Below, one piece after another: positions 34,393 through 43,225 of a stretch of DNA of 64,000 nucleotides; the stretch's first letter is position 1; every line of letters begins with the position of its first letter. Source of the DNA: NC2004 sp050874905 (GTDB lineage: Bacteria > Bacillota > Clostridia > Lachnospirales > Lachnospiraceae). The DNA lies in assembly GCA_050874905.1 (NCBI GenBank), contig JBNMLP010000015.1, positions 6,197 to 70,196 of the forward strand, in the 5' to 3' direction. The notes beneath the pieces are model-generated. The model did no database searches and was not told the DNA's origin. It saw only the letters and a list, made by a program, of their open reading frames with translations. A program made the position numbers and the translations under genes.

Positions 34393-35301
34393 ATGACATT
34401 ACAGCAGTTGAAATATGTGATCACAGTGGCTGAGACTGGTACGATTACAGAAGCAGCCAATCAATTATATATCTCCCAGCCAAGCCTTACAAATGCGATC
34501 CATGAACTGGAAAAGGAAATGAAGATCGTGATCTTCAATCGAACCAACAAAGGGATCAGTCTTTCCAAAGAAGGCGATGTATTTTTAGGCTATGCCAGAC
34601 AGGTCATGGAACAGGCGGCAATTTTGGAAGATAAATACAAAGGCGGCGGAGGAAAGAAGCAGTTTTGCGTTTCTACACAGCACTATTCTTTTGCTGTAAA
34701 TGCCTTCGTGGATCTGATCAAAAAATATGGACAGGATGAATATGATTTCAGCTTACGGGAGACACAGACCTATGAGATCATAGAAGATGTGGCGAAAATG
34801 AAGAGTGAGATTGGAATCCTGTTTTTAAATGATTTTAATGAAAAGGTGTTGCAGAAAATGTTAGTTTCACAGGATCTTTTGTTTCACCCGCTTTTTGTGG
34901 CAAAACCACATGTGTTTTTAAGCAGGAAGCATCCGCTTGCCGGACAGGAGGTCATCACCAATGAACAGCTGGAGGAATATCCATATTTGTCATTTGAGCA
35001 GGGTGAACACAATTCCTTTTATTTTTCGGAGGAGATATTTTCAACATCTGAACGGAAGAAAAATATCCGTGTCCGTGACCGTGCGACATTGTTTAATCTG
35101 TTGATCGGATTAAATGGATATACGGTGTGCAGTGGTGTGATCGATAAAAAATTAAACGGAAAAGACATCATTGCGGTGCCGCTTGCGGATGAAGGAGACA
35201 TGCGGATTGGATATATCACCCACAAAAAGGGACGGATCAGTCCGCTTGGTGAAACATATTTAGAGGCATTGCATCATTATCTGGAACAGGTAAAGGAATA
35301 G
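34393..35301 (+). CDS. LysR-family transcriptional regulator
   Basis: This 302-residue protein has the helix-turn-helix GTITEAANQLYISQPSLTNAIHELE and a C-terminal effector domain. The GGGG insert after residue 90 lies at the linker hinge. The target is unknown. It is followed after 23 bases by a secreted CAP-domain protein gene, with which it may share a transcript. Confidence 0.9.
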   Translation: MTLQQLKYVITVAETGTITEAANQLYISQPSLTNAIHELEKEMKIVIFNRTNKGISLSKEGDVFLGYARQVMEQAAILEDKYKGGGGKKQFCVSTQHYSFAVNAFVDLIKKYGQDEYDFSLRETQTYEIIEDVAKMKSEIGILFLNDFNEKVLQKMLVSQDLLFHPLFVAKPHVFLSRKHPLAGQEVITNEQLEEYPYLSFEQGEHNSFYFSEEIFSTSERKKNIRVRDRATLFNLLIGLNGYTVCSGVIDKKLNGKDIIAVPLADEGDMRIGYITHKKGRISPLGETYLEALHHYLEQVKE

Positions 35302-35324
35302 AGAACAGGAAGGAAGCGTGTGTT

Positions 35325-37055
35325 ATGAGAAGGAAAATGAGAAGAAAAATAGAAGGTATTCTGGCAGTGGCTGCAATCTTTTTATTGCTGCTTCCGGTTA
35401 CTGCATTTGCACAGGACAAGTTGTGGAATGTGACATTAGAGGCAGAATATCACCAAACGGAGGCCCGGAAAATGTTGTCGATGCTCAACGATTTCAGGAC
35501 AAGCAAGAGTGAAGCATGGGCATGGAATGAAACGGATAGTGAAAAAGTCTGGTACAATACGTCGGAGAATAATACGCTGTCTCCCCTGGAATATGATTAT
35601 GATCTGGAGGCTATTGCGATGCAGCGTGCAGCGGAGATTGCTTTAAGCTGGGGACATGAAAGACCGAATGGACAGATCTGTACGACAGCAACGTATGGGA
35701 ATGGCCACGCAAACGGAGAAAATATCGCGATGGGATATCCTAGTGTAGAAAGTGTAATGTGGGCGTGGAAAGAAGGAGATCAACCCTACGAAGGACAGGG
35801 TCACCGCAGAAATATGCTTCAAAGTGGATATCGTTCGTTTGGTGCAGGATATGCTGTAGTAAATGGTGTGGAGTGCTGGGTACAGGAATTTTCTTTTGAT
35901 GCTCCTCAGGCAGAAACGGCCATTGATCGTGACGGTGTCAAACAGGTTTCAGTGGAAATCGGTGATGAATATATCAACACGTTAGATATCGATGCAGGCA
36001 GAAAACATTTTTGCGTAGAAAAGGGAAAAAGCCTGGAGCTTCCTGAGTTGAAAGCAAATCTTACATTAAAAAAGACACAGGAGTCTGTGGGAAAAGTAGC
36101 GGTTCACGCAGACCATGAATGGAACATAAAAGATGAGGAAATTGCCAAAATAGAGGATGGAACAGTTGTAGGCGTTTCTGAGGGAGCCACGCAGCTTACG
36201 GTCACGGTTCTTGGAAGACAGGAAACCTATACACTTACCGTATTAAATGGAAAGGAACAGGCACATTCTTATACGGATCAGGAGGTGTTAGTGGAACCGC
36301 TTTGTGGAAGCAAGGGGCGGATGAGATATAGCTGTGTGATATGTGGAGACAGCTATGAAGCGGATATACCGGCACTGGAGCATATATGGAAAGAAGTGGT
36401 AATAAAAGAACCGACCTGTACAGAATATGGAACAGTATACCGGGAATGTCAGCGGGAAGGCTGTGGTGCCAAATATACAGAGCAGTCGCTGCGACCGGTT
36501 GCACACACGATCGTGGTGGATCCGGAAGTGCCGGCTACCGTGACGTCAACCGGACTGACCGAAGGAAGTCACTGCGCAGTATGTGGAAAGGTGATCAAGA
36601 CACAGGAGATTATTCCAAGGCTTCCACAAACCACCCCATCCTCCCCTGTGGCTGCAGCACCGACAACGGAGCAGAAAACAAAGACAGAACCGGATACAGA
36701 AACGGAGGAACAGGATAAGGATGCCGTCGAGGATACAACAATCCGGGAACAGCCTGCATTTGCTACCGTAATACAGTACACACTCTCCGGCAAGAAAAAG
36801 GGATTTGTGGTAAAGTGGAAAAAGAGTAAGGGATTATTAGATGGATATGAAATATCATATTCCAAATATAAAAGTGGAAAAAAGGCAAAGGTGATCCGTG
36901 TAGCATCATCGAAAAAAAGTTACCAGAAAAAGGGACTAAAGAGCAAAAAGAAGTACTATGTGAAGATCCGTACCTATCGGATAGAACGGACGCAGGGGAA
37001 AAAGCAGATCCGGTACTCTGCATGGTCCAGGGGAAAAAGTGTGAAGACCAGATAA
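35325..37055 (+). CDS. secreted CAP-domain protein with Ig-like and fn3-like domains
   Basis: This 576-residue protein has a signal peptide at 1-29. A CAP/SCP domain covers about 40-190, with the HERPNG and GHRRNML signatures and the ENIAMGY segment. A Big_2-like region lies near 205-305, followed by Cys-pair modules (SCVICGDSY, HCAVCGK) and a Thr/Glu-rich linker. A Lys-rich fibronectin-like C-terminal domain runs from about 485 to 576. That C-terminal domain recurs in three other exported proteins of this window. There is no LPXTG signal. A terminator follows at 37068. Confidence 0.85.
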   Translation: MRRKMRRKIEGILAVAAIFLLLLPVTAFAQDKLWNVTLEAEYHQTEARKMLSMLNDFRTSKSEAWAWNETDSEKVWYNTSENNTLSPLEYDYDLEAIAMQRAAEIALSWGHERPNGQICTTATYGNGHANGENIAMGYPSVESVMWAWKEGDQPYEGQGHRRNMLQSGYRSFGAGYAVVNGVECWVQEFSFDAPQAETAIDRDGVKQVSVEIGDEYINTLDIDAGRKHFCVEKGKSLELPELKANLTLKKTQESVGKVAVHADHEWNIKDEEIAKIEDGTVVGVSEGATQLTVTVLGRQETYTLTVLNGKEQAHSYTDQEVLVEPLCGSKGRMRYSCVICGDSYEADIPALEHIWKEVVIKEPTCTEYGTVYRECQREGCGAKYTEQSLRPVAHTIVVDPEVPATVTSTGLTEGSHCAVCGKVIKTQEIIPRLPQTTPSSPVAAAPTTEQKTKTEPDTETEEQDKDAVEDTTIREQPAFATVIQYTLSGKKKGFVVKWKKSKGLLDGYEISYSKYKSGKKAKVIRVASSKKSYQKKGLKSKKKYYVKIRTYRIERTQGKKQIRYSAWSRGKSVKTR

Positions 37056-37067
37056 AGGGCATTCCTT

Positions 37068-37096
37068 CCCGGTACATTTTGTGCCGGGATTTTTTT
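37068..37096 (+). terminator. Rho-independent terminator
   Basis: CCCGGTACA and TGTGCCGGG (37068-37088) pair with one G-U and are followed by seven T. Confidence 0.9.
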
Positions 37097-37241
37097 GGAA
37101 AAAGATCAAAAAAAAGTTTTTCGCACCATATAAGTGACCACTCGCGCCAAATTTCATTTTACAGCTTCTTTTTATGGTATGCTTCTTTTCGAGAGAGAGT
37201 ATTTTATTCTTAGATAAAATGAAAAAAGAGGAGGTATTGCT

Positions 37242-40094
37242 ATGAAGAGTAGAAAGATGAAAAGCCGAAAGATAATGGGATTGTTCCTGTTATTTTTCTG
37301 CGTGGGGATAAGTGTGATCTTAGGTACAAAAACCTATGTGACACATGCAGCTGATGCGGATACGAATGAATCTTCTATGATCAAGCTGGATGCATTGATC
37401 CAGGAATATGGAGATACAAAGTATCTTGTAGATCCGAATGCCGGGACTTATACAGAGGAACAGCTGACGAAAATGAAGACAGACCTGGAAAGTTATCTGA
37501 AAAATCAGGACACGTCGACCAGTATCAAAAAGATCGAGGCGATCAACAAGTATGTTGCAACCAGAGTGTATTATGATCAGTATGATCAGAAAGTTCCGGC
37601 CTATCCATATGAAGTCTGGGAAAAACAGACGGCAGTGTGTATGGGTTACTCCAACCTGTTAGAAACGTTAATGATCGCAGAGAAGATTCCGAGTATTCAG
37701 TTGCTTACCAAAAATCATATGTATAATGCCTGCTATGATGCAGACAGTCAAAAGTGGATCTATGTAGATGCAACCTGGTCCAGCACAAACAAAGTTGGCG
37801 CGGATGGAAGTAAGGTTGAAAATGATAGATTGCCATACAATTCGAGTTATTTTAACATATCTCCTGCAACACTTGCGGGAAGTAACTCGCATTTTCCTTA
37901 TTCTGTATCCGGATTGGAGAAAGATGGCGTAAAGTACACGTTCTATGCCAATAACAATAAGGATAACACCAATGTTACATTAAATCTCAAAACATGGAAA
38001 AATATAGAAAATTGGAATGTCCGTATCGTGGGACTGTATGATAAAACAAAGACGGATCTTACCGCAGATGAACTGGGCGGATATCCGATCGTAAGGATCT
38101 ATGCAGGATGCGCAGGTACAGATCTGGAAACGGTTGATTTAAGTAAGACAAAGATTGAGCGTCTTGTTTGGCCGACTTCTACTTCTAAGGGAACGTTTGA
38201 AGACTGTGCGAAGCTGAAAACAGTAAAACTTCCGGATACCGTTAAGGAAATTGAAGCAAGAGCATTTAAAAATTGTTCTGCGCTGCAGAGCGTGAATATG
38301 CCAAAGGCGATCAGTGTGATCCAGTCCGAAGCATTTGAAGGCTGTGCTTCTTTAGAAAAACTTGATTTTACCGGCACCAGTCTGGTTTCTTTAGGTGGAG
38401 ATCTGTTTGTTGGCTGTAATTCCTTAAAGGAAGTACTGTTTGGTGAGCGTGACAAATTGTATATCGGAGAAAGCGTATTTACGAATTGTCCGGAGCTGGA
38501 AGTGATTGATTTTAGTAAGACCAATATTTCTACGCTTTACAATTATGAATTTTATAACTGCCCCAAATTAAAAACATTGGATTTTTCAGCTTCTTCTTTC
38601 ACTAAAACGGCGCAAAGTACATTTAGAAAGTGTACCAGCTTAACAGAGATTAAGCTGCCGGATACGTTAGAGACGATTGAATATATGGCATTTTCAGGTA
38701 CTGCGATCAAGACATTGGATCTTTCTAATACAAAAGTAAGTACGATTCAGGACCAGGGATGCTATGATATGTCAAAGCTTCGTAATATCTATTTCCCGGA
38801 TACGTTAACGACGTTAGGAGATTTTGCTTTTTGTTATAGTAATGCAGGCATGGCTGTTGTAACGAATATTTACTCTTCCTTAACACAGAAACAGATTGAA
38901 AAAATCAGTGCAGCCTCTAAAAGTGTATGGTCTGGAAGAAGTCTTAATTATCCAAAAGGTACCTATACCTTAATATACGACGGAAATGGTGCAACCTCCG
39001 GAACAATGAAGGATGAAACGCATAACATTGACAGCCTGCAGTTTACTTTAACAGCAAATGCATATCAAAAAGAGGGATATACATTTGACGGATGGAATAC
39101 CAAAGCAGATGGAAGTGGAACCGCATACAAAGACAAAGAAAAAGTTGCTTCCTTAACAAGTGAGGATAAAAGCACGGTAACCCTGTATGCCGTATGGAAA
39201 GAAAAGAGTACTACAGAGCCGGATGAGGGAGACAAAGAATACAAGATCAACTACGTTTTAAATGGAGGCGTAAACAACAAAGATAACCCGGATACTTACA
39301 GCGTAAAAGCAGATGTAAAATTAAAAGATCCAACCAGGGAAGGTTACCGTTTCACCGGGTGGTATACGGATCAGGCATTGACAAAGAGAATCTTCATGAT
39401 ACGTGGAGACAGTAAAGGAGATGCTACCTTATATGCCGGCTGGGAAGAGGAAGAGACCTGTACCCACGAGTGGAGCAGCTGGAGTGTGACGACTCTTGCA
39501 ACCTGTACCAAAACAGGAACGAAAGTACGGCAGTGTTATGCATGTATGAAGACGGAAACGGCAACGGTTCCGGTTGACAGCAAGAAGCATGTGAACACGG
39601 AAGTGCGTGGCAAAGTAGCGGCAACGACTACAAGCACAGGCTATACCGGAGATACGTATTGTAAAGATTGTGGTGCACTTATTAAGAAGGGAACTACGAC
39701 AGCTCAGCTGAAGTCCACCCAGAATACGACGAAACCAACGACCAGCCAGACAACCAGCCAGACGGCATCGAAAAAACCAGATGCCACAACGGAGCAGACG
39801 GCAGCTGCACCAAAGGCAGTCAGCGGTATAAAGCTGGTAAACAAAAAAGGAAAGACAGTAAGGATCACATGGAAGAAACTTAGTGGGGTGAGTGGATATG
39901 AGATTCAGTATGCTTTAAATGGAAAATTTACCAAAGGAAAAAAGACACTGAATGTAACATCTGCTTCCAAGACAGTGAAGAAATTAAAGAAAAAGAGTAC
40001 CTACTATGTAAGAGTACGTGCTTACACTATGGATGGTTCCAAAAAGGTTTATGGTAAATACAGTGCGGTCAAGAAGATCAAGATCAAACGATAG
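37242..40094 (+). CDS. surface protein with transglutaminase-like, LRR, InlB-type and fn3-like domains
   Basis: This 950-residue protein has a signal peptide at about 1-36. A transglutaminase-like domain carries an intact triad: Cys133 (TAVCMGYS), His159 (KNHMYNA) and Asp176 (YVDATW). LRR_5 repeats cover about 300-560. Two Listeria-Bacteroides (InlB B) repeats follow (FDGWNTKADGSG and FTGWYTDQALT), then Cys-pair modules, a Thr-rich linker and the Lys-rich fn3-like C-terminal domain. It may crosslink or cleave surface peptides. Its stop overlaps the convergent response-regulator gene by 11 bases, with no terminator between them. Confidence 0.88.
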   Translation: MKSRKMKSRKIMGLFLLFFCVGISVILGTKTYVTHAADADTNESSMIKLDALIQEYGDTKYLVDPNAGTYTEEQLTKMKTDLESYLKNQDTSTSIKKIEAINKYVATRVYYDQYDQKVPAYPYEVWEKQTAVCMGYSNLLETLMIAEKIPSIQLLTKNHMYNACYDADSQKWIYVDATWSSTNKVGADGSKVENDRLPYNSSYFNISPATLAGSNSHFPYSVSGLEKDGVKYTFYANNNKDNTNVTLNLKTWKNIENWNVRIVGLYDKTKTDLTADELGGYPIVRIYAGCAGTDLETVDLSKTKIERLVWPTSTSKGTFEDCAKLKTVKLPDTVKEIEARAFKNCSALQSVNMPKAISVIQSEAFEGCASLEKLDFTGTSLVSLGGDLFVGCNSLKEVLFGERDKLYIGESVFTNCPELEVIDFSKTNISTLYNYEFYNCPKLKTLDFSASSFTKTAQSTFRKCTSLTEIKLPDTLETIEYMAFSGTAIKTLDLSNTKVSTIQDQGCYDMSKLRNIYFPDTLTTLGDFAFCYSNAGMAVVTNIYSSLTQKQIEKISAASKSVWSGRSLNYPKGTYTLIYDGNGATSGTMKDETHNIDSLQFTLTANAYQKEGYTFDGWNTKADGSGTAYKDKEKVASLTSEDKSTVTLYAVWKEKSTTEPDEGDKEYKINYVLNGGVNNKDNPDTYSVKADVKLKDPTREGYRFTGWYTDQALTKRIFMIRGDSKGDATLYAGWEEEETCTHEWSSWSVTTLATCTKTGTKVRQCYACMKTETATVPVDSKKHVNTEVRGKVAATTTSTGYTGDTYCKDCGALIKKGTTTAQLKSTQNTTKPTTSQTTSQTASKKPDATTEQTAAAPKAVSGIKLVNKKGKTVRITWKKLSGVSGYEIQYALNGKFTKGKKTLNVTSASKTVKKLKKKSTYYVRVRAYTMDGSKKVYGKYSAVKKIKIKR

Positions 40095-40812
40095 ACGGGT
40101 CAGAGGAAGATAACATATATGTAAAGTAGGCATCTTTAAAGGCGGGATAATGATTCCGGGAGATCGGAATTGTGATCCCGCTTTTTGTGGTCAGGGTTGT
40201 TTTGCTAAATTGTTCAATGTCGTTCATGTTGACAACATAACTTCGGTGACATTGAAAGAAGCCTTTTTCCAGAGTAAAAATTGTAATACAGGCGGAGAAT
40301 AATTCTTTGATCAGAAGGGTGTTTCCGTTTTTAAAATGCACGATGACACGTTTGTTCTGTGCTTCTAAAAACTCTGTTTCTTCAAGAGAAATGTTGTAGC
40401 TTCCAGTTTCTGTACGGGCAAAAAAAGTTTCTTTTTTTGATCGATACTGCTGGTAAAAGGCATCCATCACAGCGAAAAATGTGGATGGATCAAGCGGCTT
40501 CATGAGATAATGAAATGCCTGGACATCGTAAGAGTCCACGGCGTATTCTTTGGAAGAGGTCAGAAAAATAATGGGAACCGTCTGGTCCTTACTGCGCAGT
40601 TCTCTGGCGGTATCAATACCGTTTAGTAGAGGCATAAGTACATCTAAGATAATGAGATCCAGTGGTTGTTCCCTTTGGGCTTTGATCAGAGCGTCTCCGT
40701 TATTGTAAGAAAGGATTGTCAACGGTATATTGTGGCTGCTTCCCCATTGCTCCAACAGAGTGCGGGCAGCTTCCGTATAACAGGTTTGATCATCACAGAT
40801 AGCAATTTTCAC
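40084..40812 (-). CDS. LytTR-family response regulator (AgrA-like)
   Basis: This 242-residue protein has a receiver domain with Asp57 (LIILDVLMP) and a C-terminal LytTR DNA-binding domain from about 130 (FHCRSYVVN type end: FFQCHRSYVVNMNDIEQFSK). The start is GTG, overlapping the kinase stop as GTGA, so translation is coupled. The target may include its own operon or nearby surface genes. Confidence 0.92.
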   Translation of the reverse strand: MKIAICDDQTCYTEAARTLLEQWGSSHNIPLTILSYNNGDALIKAQREQPLDLIILDVLMPLLNGIDTARELRSKDQTVPIIFLTSSKEYAVDSYDVQAFHYLMKPLDPSTFFAVMDAFYQQYRSKKETFFARTETGSYNISLEETEFLEAQNKRVIVHFKNGNTLLIKELFSACITIFTLEKGFFQCHRSYVVNMNDIEQFSKTTLTTKSGITIPISRNHYPAFKDAYFTYMLSSSDPSIV

Positions 40813-42089
40813 GATACATCTCCAACTATAATTCTTAAAACAAAGGTGTGGTCTGTTACAGCAAATTCATATTGTCCATTCATCTGCTCTACATAGTATA
40901 TAATACTTTTGACACCAATTCCATGCCCTTTTTTGGTGGAAACCGGAATGCCGTCTGCAAATACCGGAATTTTTTCTACGGGATTTTTAAGTTCCAGCAG
41001 GAGATGGCGGCCTTTTGTGCAGATGTTAAGCGCGGCCCATTTGTCCTCGCACTGCATATTTTCTAAGGCGTGCATGGCATTTTCCAGCGCATTGGATAAG
41101 ACGGTACACAACGTAATATCTGGGCAGGGAAGCTGCTCGTTTGTTTTAACCGTACATTTTAAGGTAAAATCACGATCGGAAAATTTTGTCTCATACAGAG
41201 AAATAATGGAATTCAGCAGTTCGTTTTTACAGTAAGTCGTAAGATGGGTGTCCTCATATTCCAGATCGGCTTCTTTGATATAGTCGAGCGCACGCTCCAC
41301 CCGGTTCTCCTGCAAAAAGGTGTGGATAATGTGGAGATGATGGCGCATATCATGTTTCATGATCGTTAGTTTTTTCTTGCTGTCATTGACATGCTCGATT
41401 TCCTTATGAATAGATGCTAACTGCAATTCCATGAGATCACTGTACTGTCGGATCTCTAATTTGCGTTCATACTCTCTGATATAAAACAGCAGGAAAATGA
41501 GGTAGGAAAGGCAGAACGCAAAGCTCATAAATTCTGTAACGGCTTTGTTTCCGGAATATAAAATGTCAGAGAATTTGGTAGAGGCATAGTCGAACACATA
41601 ATAAACAAAAGGGAGCAGACCGATCAGAAAAACTTCATGGGGATCTTTGCTTAAAAGGATTTCCATTGTGCGGGAAATTTTGGTACTCAGTACATAAAAA
41701 ACGACAAGCGTGGTAAAGATGCGGACAGCATAATACCATTCCATCTGTCCGGTAAGGTCAAGGGTAACAAGACCGATCCAATTGCTGATCTGACAGCAAA
41801 GATACGCGGAAAATACAGCGGTTGCGGCAGATACTACACGATATTTGTAATAACATACAAGAAAAATGATCAGAGGAAAATGAATCAAAAGAGGATAGAA
41901 CTGTGTGGTTGCATTTTCTCCGAAAAGCAGAAAGCAGCCTAAGTAAAGCAGACCAGACACGACAAAAAATACGGATAAAGTCAGGATGTTTCTGGTATTT
42001 TTCTTCGTGCCAAGAAAAAAGGCGGAGATGAAAATGCCAAACAGTAATGTGGTGACGTTATGTGTCATTTTTAATATGGAAAGTAGCAT
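40809..42089 (-). CDS. GHKL-type sensor histidine kinase (AgrC-like)
   Basis: The start is set at 42089, where GAGAGGGA precedes the ATG, giving 426 residues. About six membrane spans cover residues 5-200. The dimerisation region contains HDMRHHLHIIHTFLQ, and the ATPase region ends in GHGIGVKSIIYYVEQMNG. It pairs with the downstream LytTR regulator. No AgrB- or AgrD-like gene is present nearby, so the signal is unknown. It is divergent from ddh. Confidence 0.9.
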   Translation of the reverse strand: MLLSILKMTHNVTTLLFGIFISAFFLGTKKNTRNILTLSVFFVVSGLLYLGCFLLFGENATTQFYPLLIHFPLIIFLVCYYKYRVVSAATAVFSAYLCCQISNWIGLVTLDLTGQMEWYYAVRIFTTLVVFYVLSTKISRTMEILLSKDPHEVFLIGLLPFVYYVFDYASTKFSDILYSGNKAVTEFMSFAFCLSYLIFLLFYIREYERKLEIRQYSDLMELQLASIHKEIEHVNDSKKKLTIMKHDMRHHLHIIHTFLQENRVERALDYIKEADLEYEDTHLTTYCKNELLNSIISLYETKFSDRDFTLKCTVKTNEQLPCPDITLCTVLSNALENAMHALENMQCEDKWAALNICTKGRHLLLELKNPVEKIPVFADGIPVSTKKGHGIGVKSIIYYVEQMNGQYEFAVTDHTFVLRIIVGDVS

Positions 42090-42156
42090 GATATTGTCCC
42101 TCTCATGAAAATCAGAATCTCTTTCTACTATATACAAACTTCCGCATATTTGCAAG

Positions 42157-42185
42157 TTGACAGGGGGAGTCCGGCAACGTAGAAT
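42157..42185 (+). promoter_or_regulatory. strong sigma-A promoter of ddh
   Basis: A perfect TTGACA (42157-42162) is spaced exactly 17 bases from TAGAAT (42180-42185). The ddh start codon lies 50 bases further on. Confidence 0.8.
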
Positions 42186-42235
42186 AGTAGAATAAGTAAG
42201 TGGACAGTAATGTCAGATATAGGAGGATATTTAGG

Positions 42236-43216
42236 ATGAAAATTGGTATTTTAGGATATGGTAATTTAGGCAGAGGTGTGGAATGTGCGATCAAACAGAA
42301 TCCGGATATGGAGCTGGTGGCAGTATTTACCAGACGTGCGCCGGAGCAGGTTTCTATTTTGACCAAAGAGGCAGCAGTGTGTTCCGTAAAAGAGGTGGAG
42401 CAGTGGAAGGATAAGATCGATGTGATGATCCTTTGCGGCGGCAGTGCGACAGATCTTCCGGAGCAGACGCCAAAGTATGCCAAGCTGTTCCATGTGGTAG
42501 ACAGTTTTGATACCCATGCCAATATCCCGGAGCATTTTGCAAAGGTGGATGCAGCAGCAAAGGAGAGCGGTCATATTGGTATGATCTCGGTTGGCTGGGA
42601 TCCGGGTATGTTTTCTTTGAATCGTATGTATGCCAATGCGATCCTGCCGGAGGGACGTGACTATACATTCTGGGGCAAGGGTGTCAGCCAGGGACATTCC
42701 GATGCGATCCGCCGCGTAGAGGGCGTGAAGGATGGCAAGCAGTATACGATCCCGGTAGAGGCTGCACTGGAAGCTGTGAGAAATGGCGAGAATCCGGAGC
42801 TTACAACCAGACAGAAACATACCAGAGAGTGTTTTGTAGTACTGGAGGAAGGGGCTGATCCAAAGAAGGTAGAAGAAGAGATCAAAACGATGCCAAACTA
42901 CTTTGCAGACTATGATACTACCGTACACTTTATCAGCGAAGAGGAATTAAAAGAAAAACACAGTGGTATTCCACACGGCGGTTTTGTGATCCGTTCCGGA
43001 AAGACCGGATGGGAGAAAGAACATAACCATGTGATCGAGTACAGTCTGAAGCTGGATTCCAATCCGGAGTTTACGGCGAGTGTGATCGTAGCCTATGCAA
43101 GAGCTGCATACCGTATGGCAGAAGAGGGACAGAGTGGATGTAAGACAGTGCTGGATGTACCGCCGGCTTATTTAAGTGCAAAAGATGGACAGACGCTTCG
43201 TAAGGAGCTGTTATAA
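42236..43216 (+). CDS. ddh: meso-diaminopimelate D-dehydrogenase
   Basis: The ATG at 42236 follows ATAGGAGG and gives 326 residues, the usual size. The NADP-binding motif is GILGYGNLGRGVECAI; the family segments GGSATDLPEQ, DSFDTHANIPEHF and SVGWDPGMFSLNR are all present. The enzyme makes meso-diaminopimelate directly from tetrahydrodipicolinate and ammonia, for lysine and peptidoglycan synthesis. A hybrid kinase gene follows after 9 bases. Confidence 0.95.
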   Translation: MKIGILGYGNLGRGVECAIKQNPDMELVAVFTRRAPEQVSILTKEAAVCSVKEVEQWKDKIDVMILCGGSATDLPEQTPKYAKLFHVVDSFDTHANIPEHFAKVDAAAKESGHIGMISVGWDPGMFSLNRMYANAILPEGRDYTFWGKGVSQGHSDAIRRVEGVKDGKQYTIPVEAALEAVRNGENPELTTRQKHTRECFVVLEEGADPKKVEEEIKTMPNYFADYDTTVHFISEEELKEKHSGIPHGGFVIRSGKTGWEKEHNHVIEYSLKLDSNPEFTASVIVAYARAAYRMAEEGQSGCKTVLDVPPAYLSAKDGQTLRKELL

Positions 43217-43225
43217 AGGAGAACT

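Noticed and set aside
40809..42235. agr-type quorum-sensing locus
   Set aside because: Kinase and regulator are AgrC/AgrA-like, but no AgrB protease or AgrD peptide frame could be found around them.
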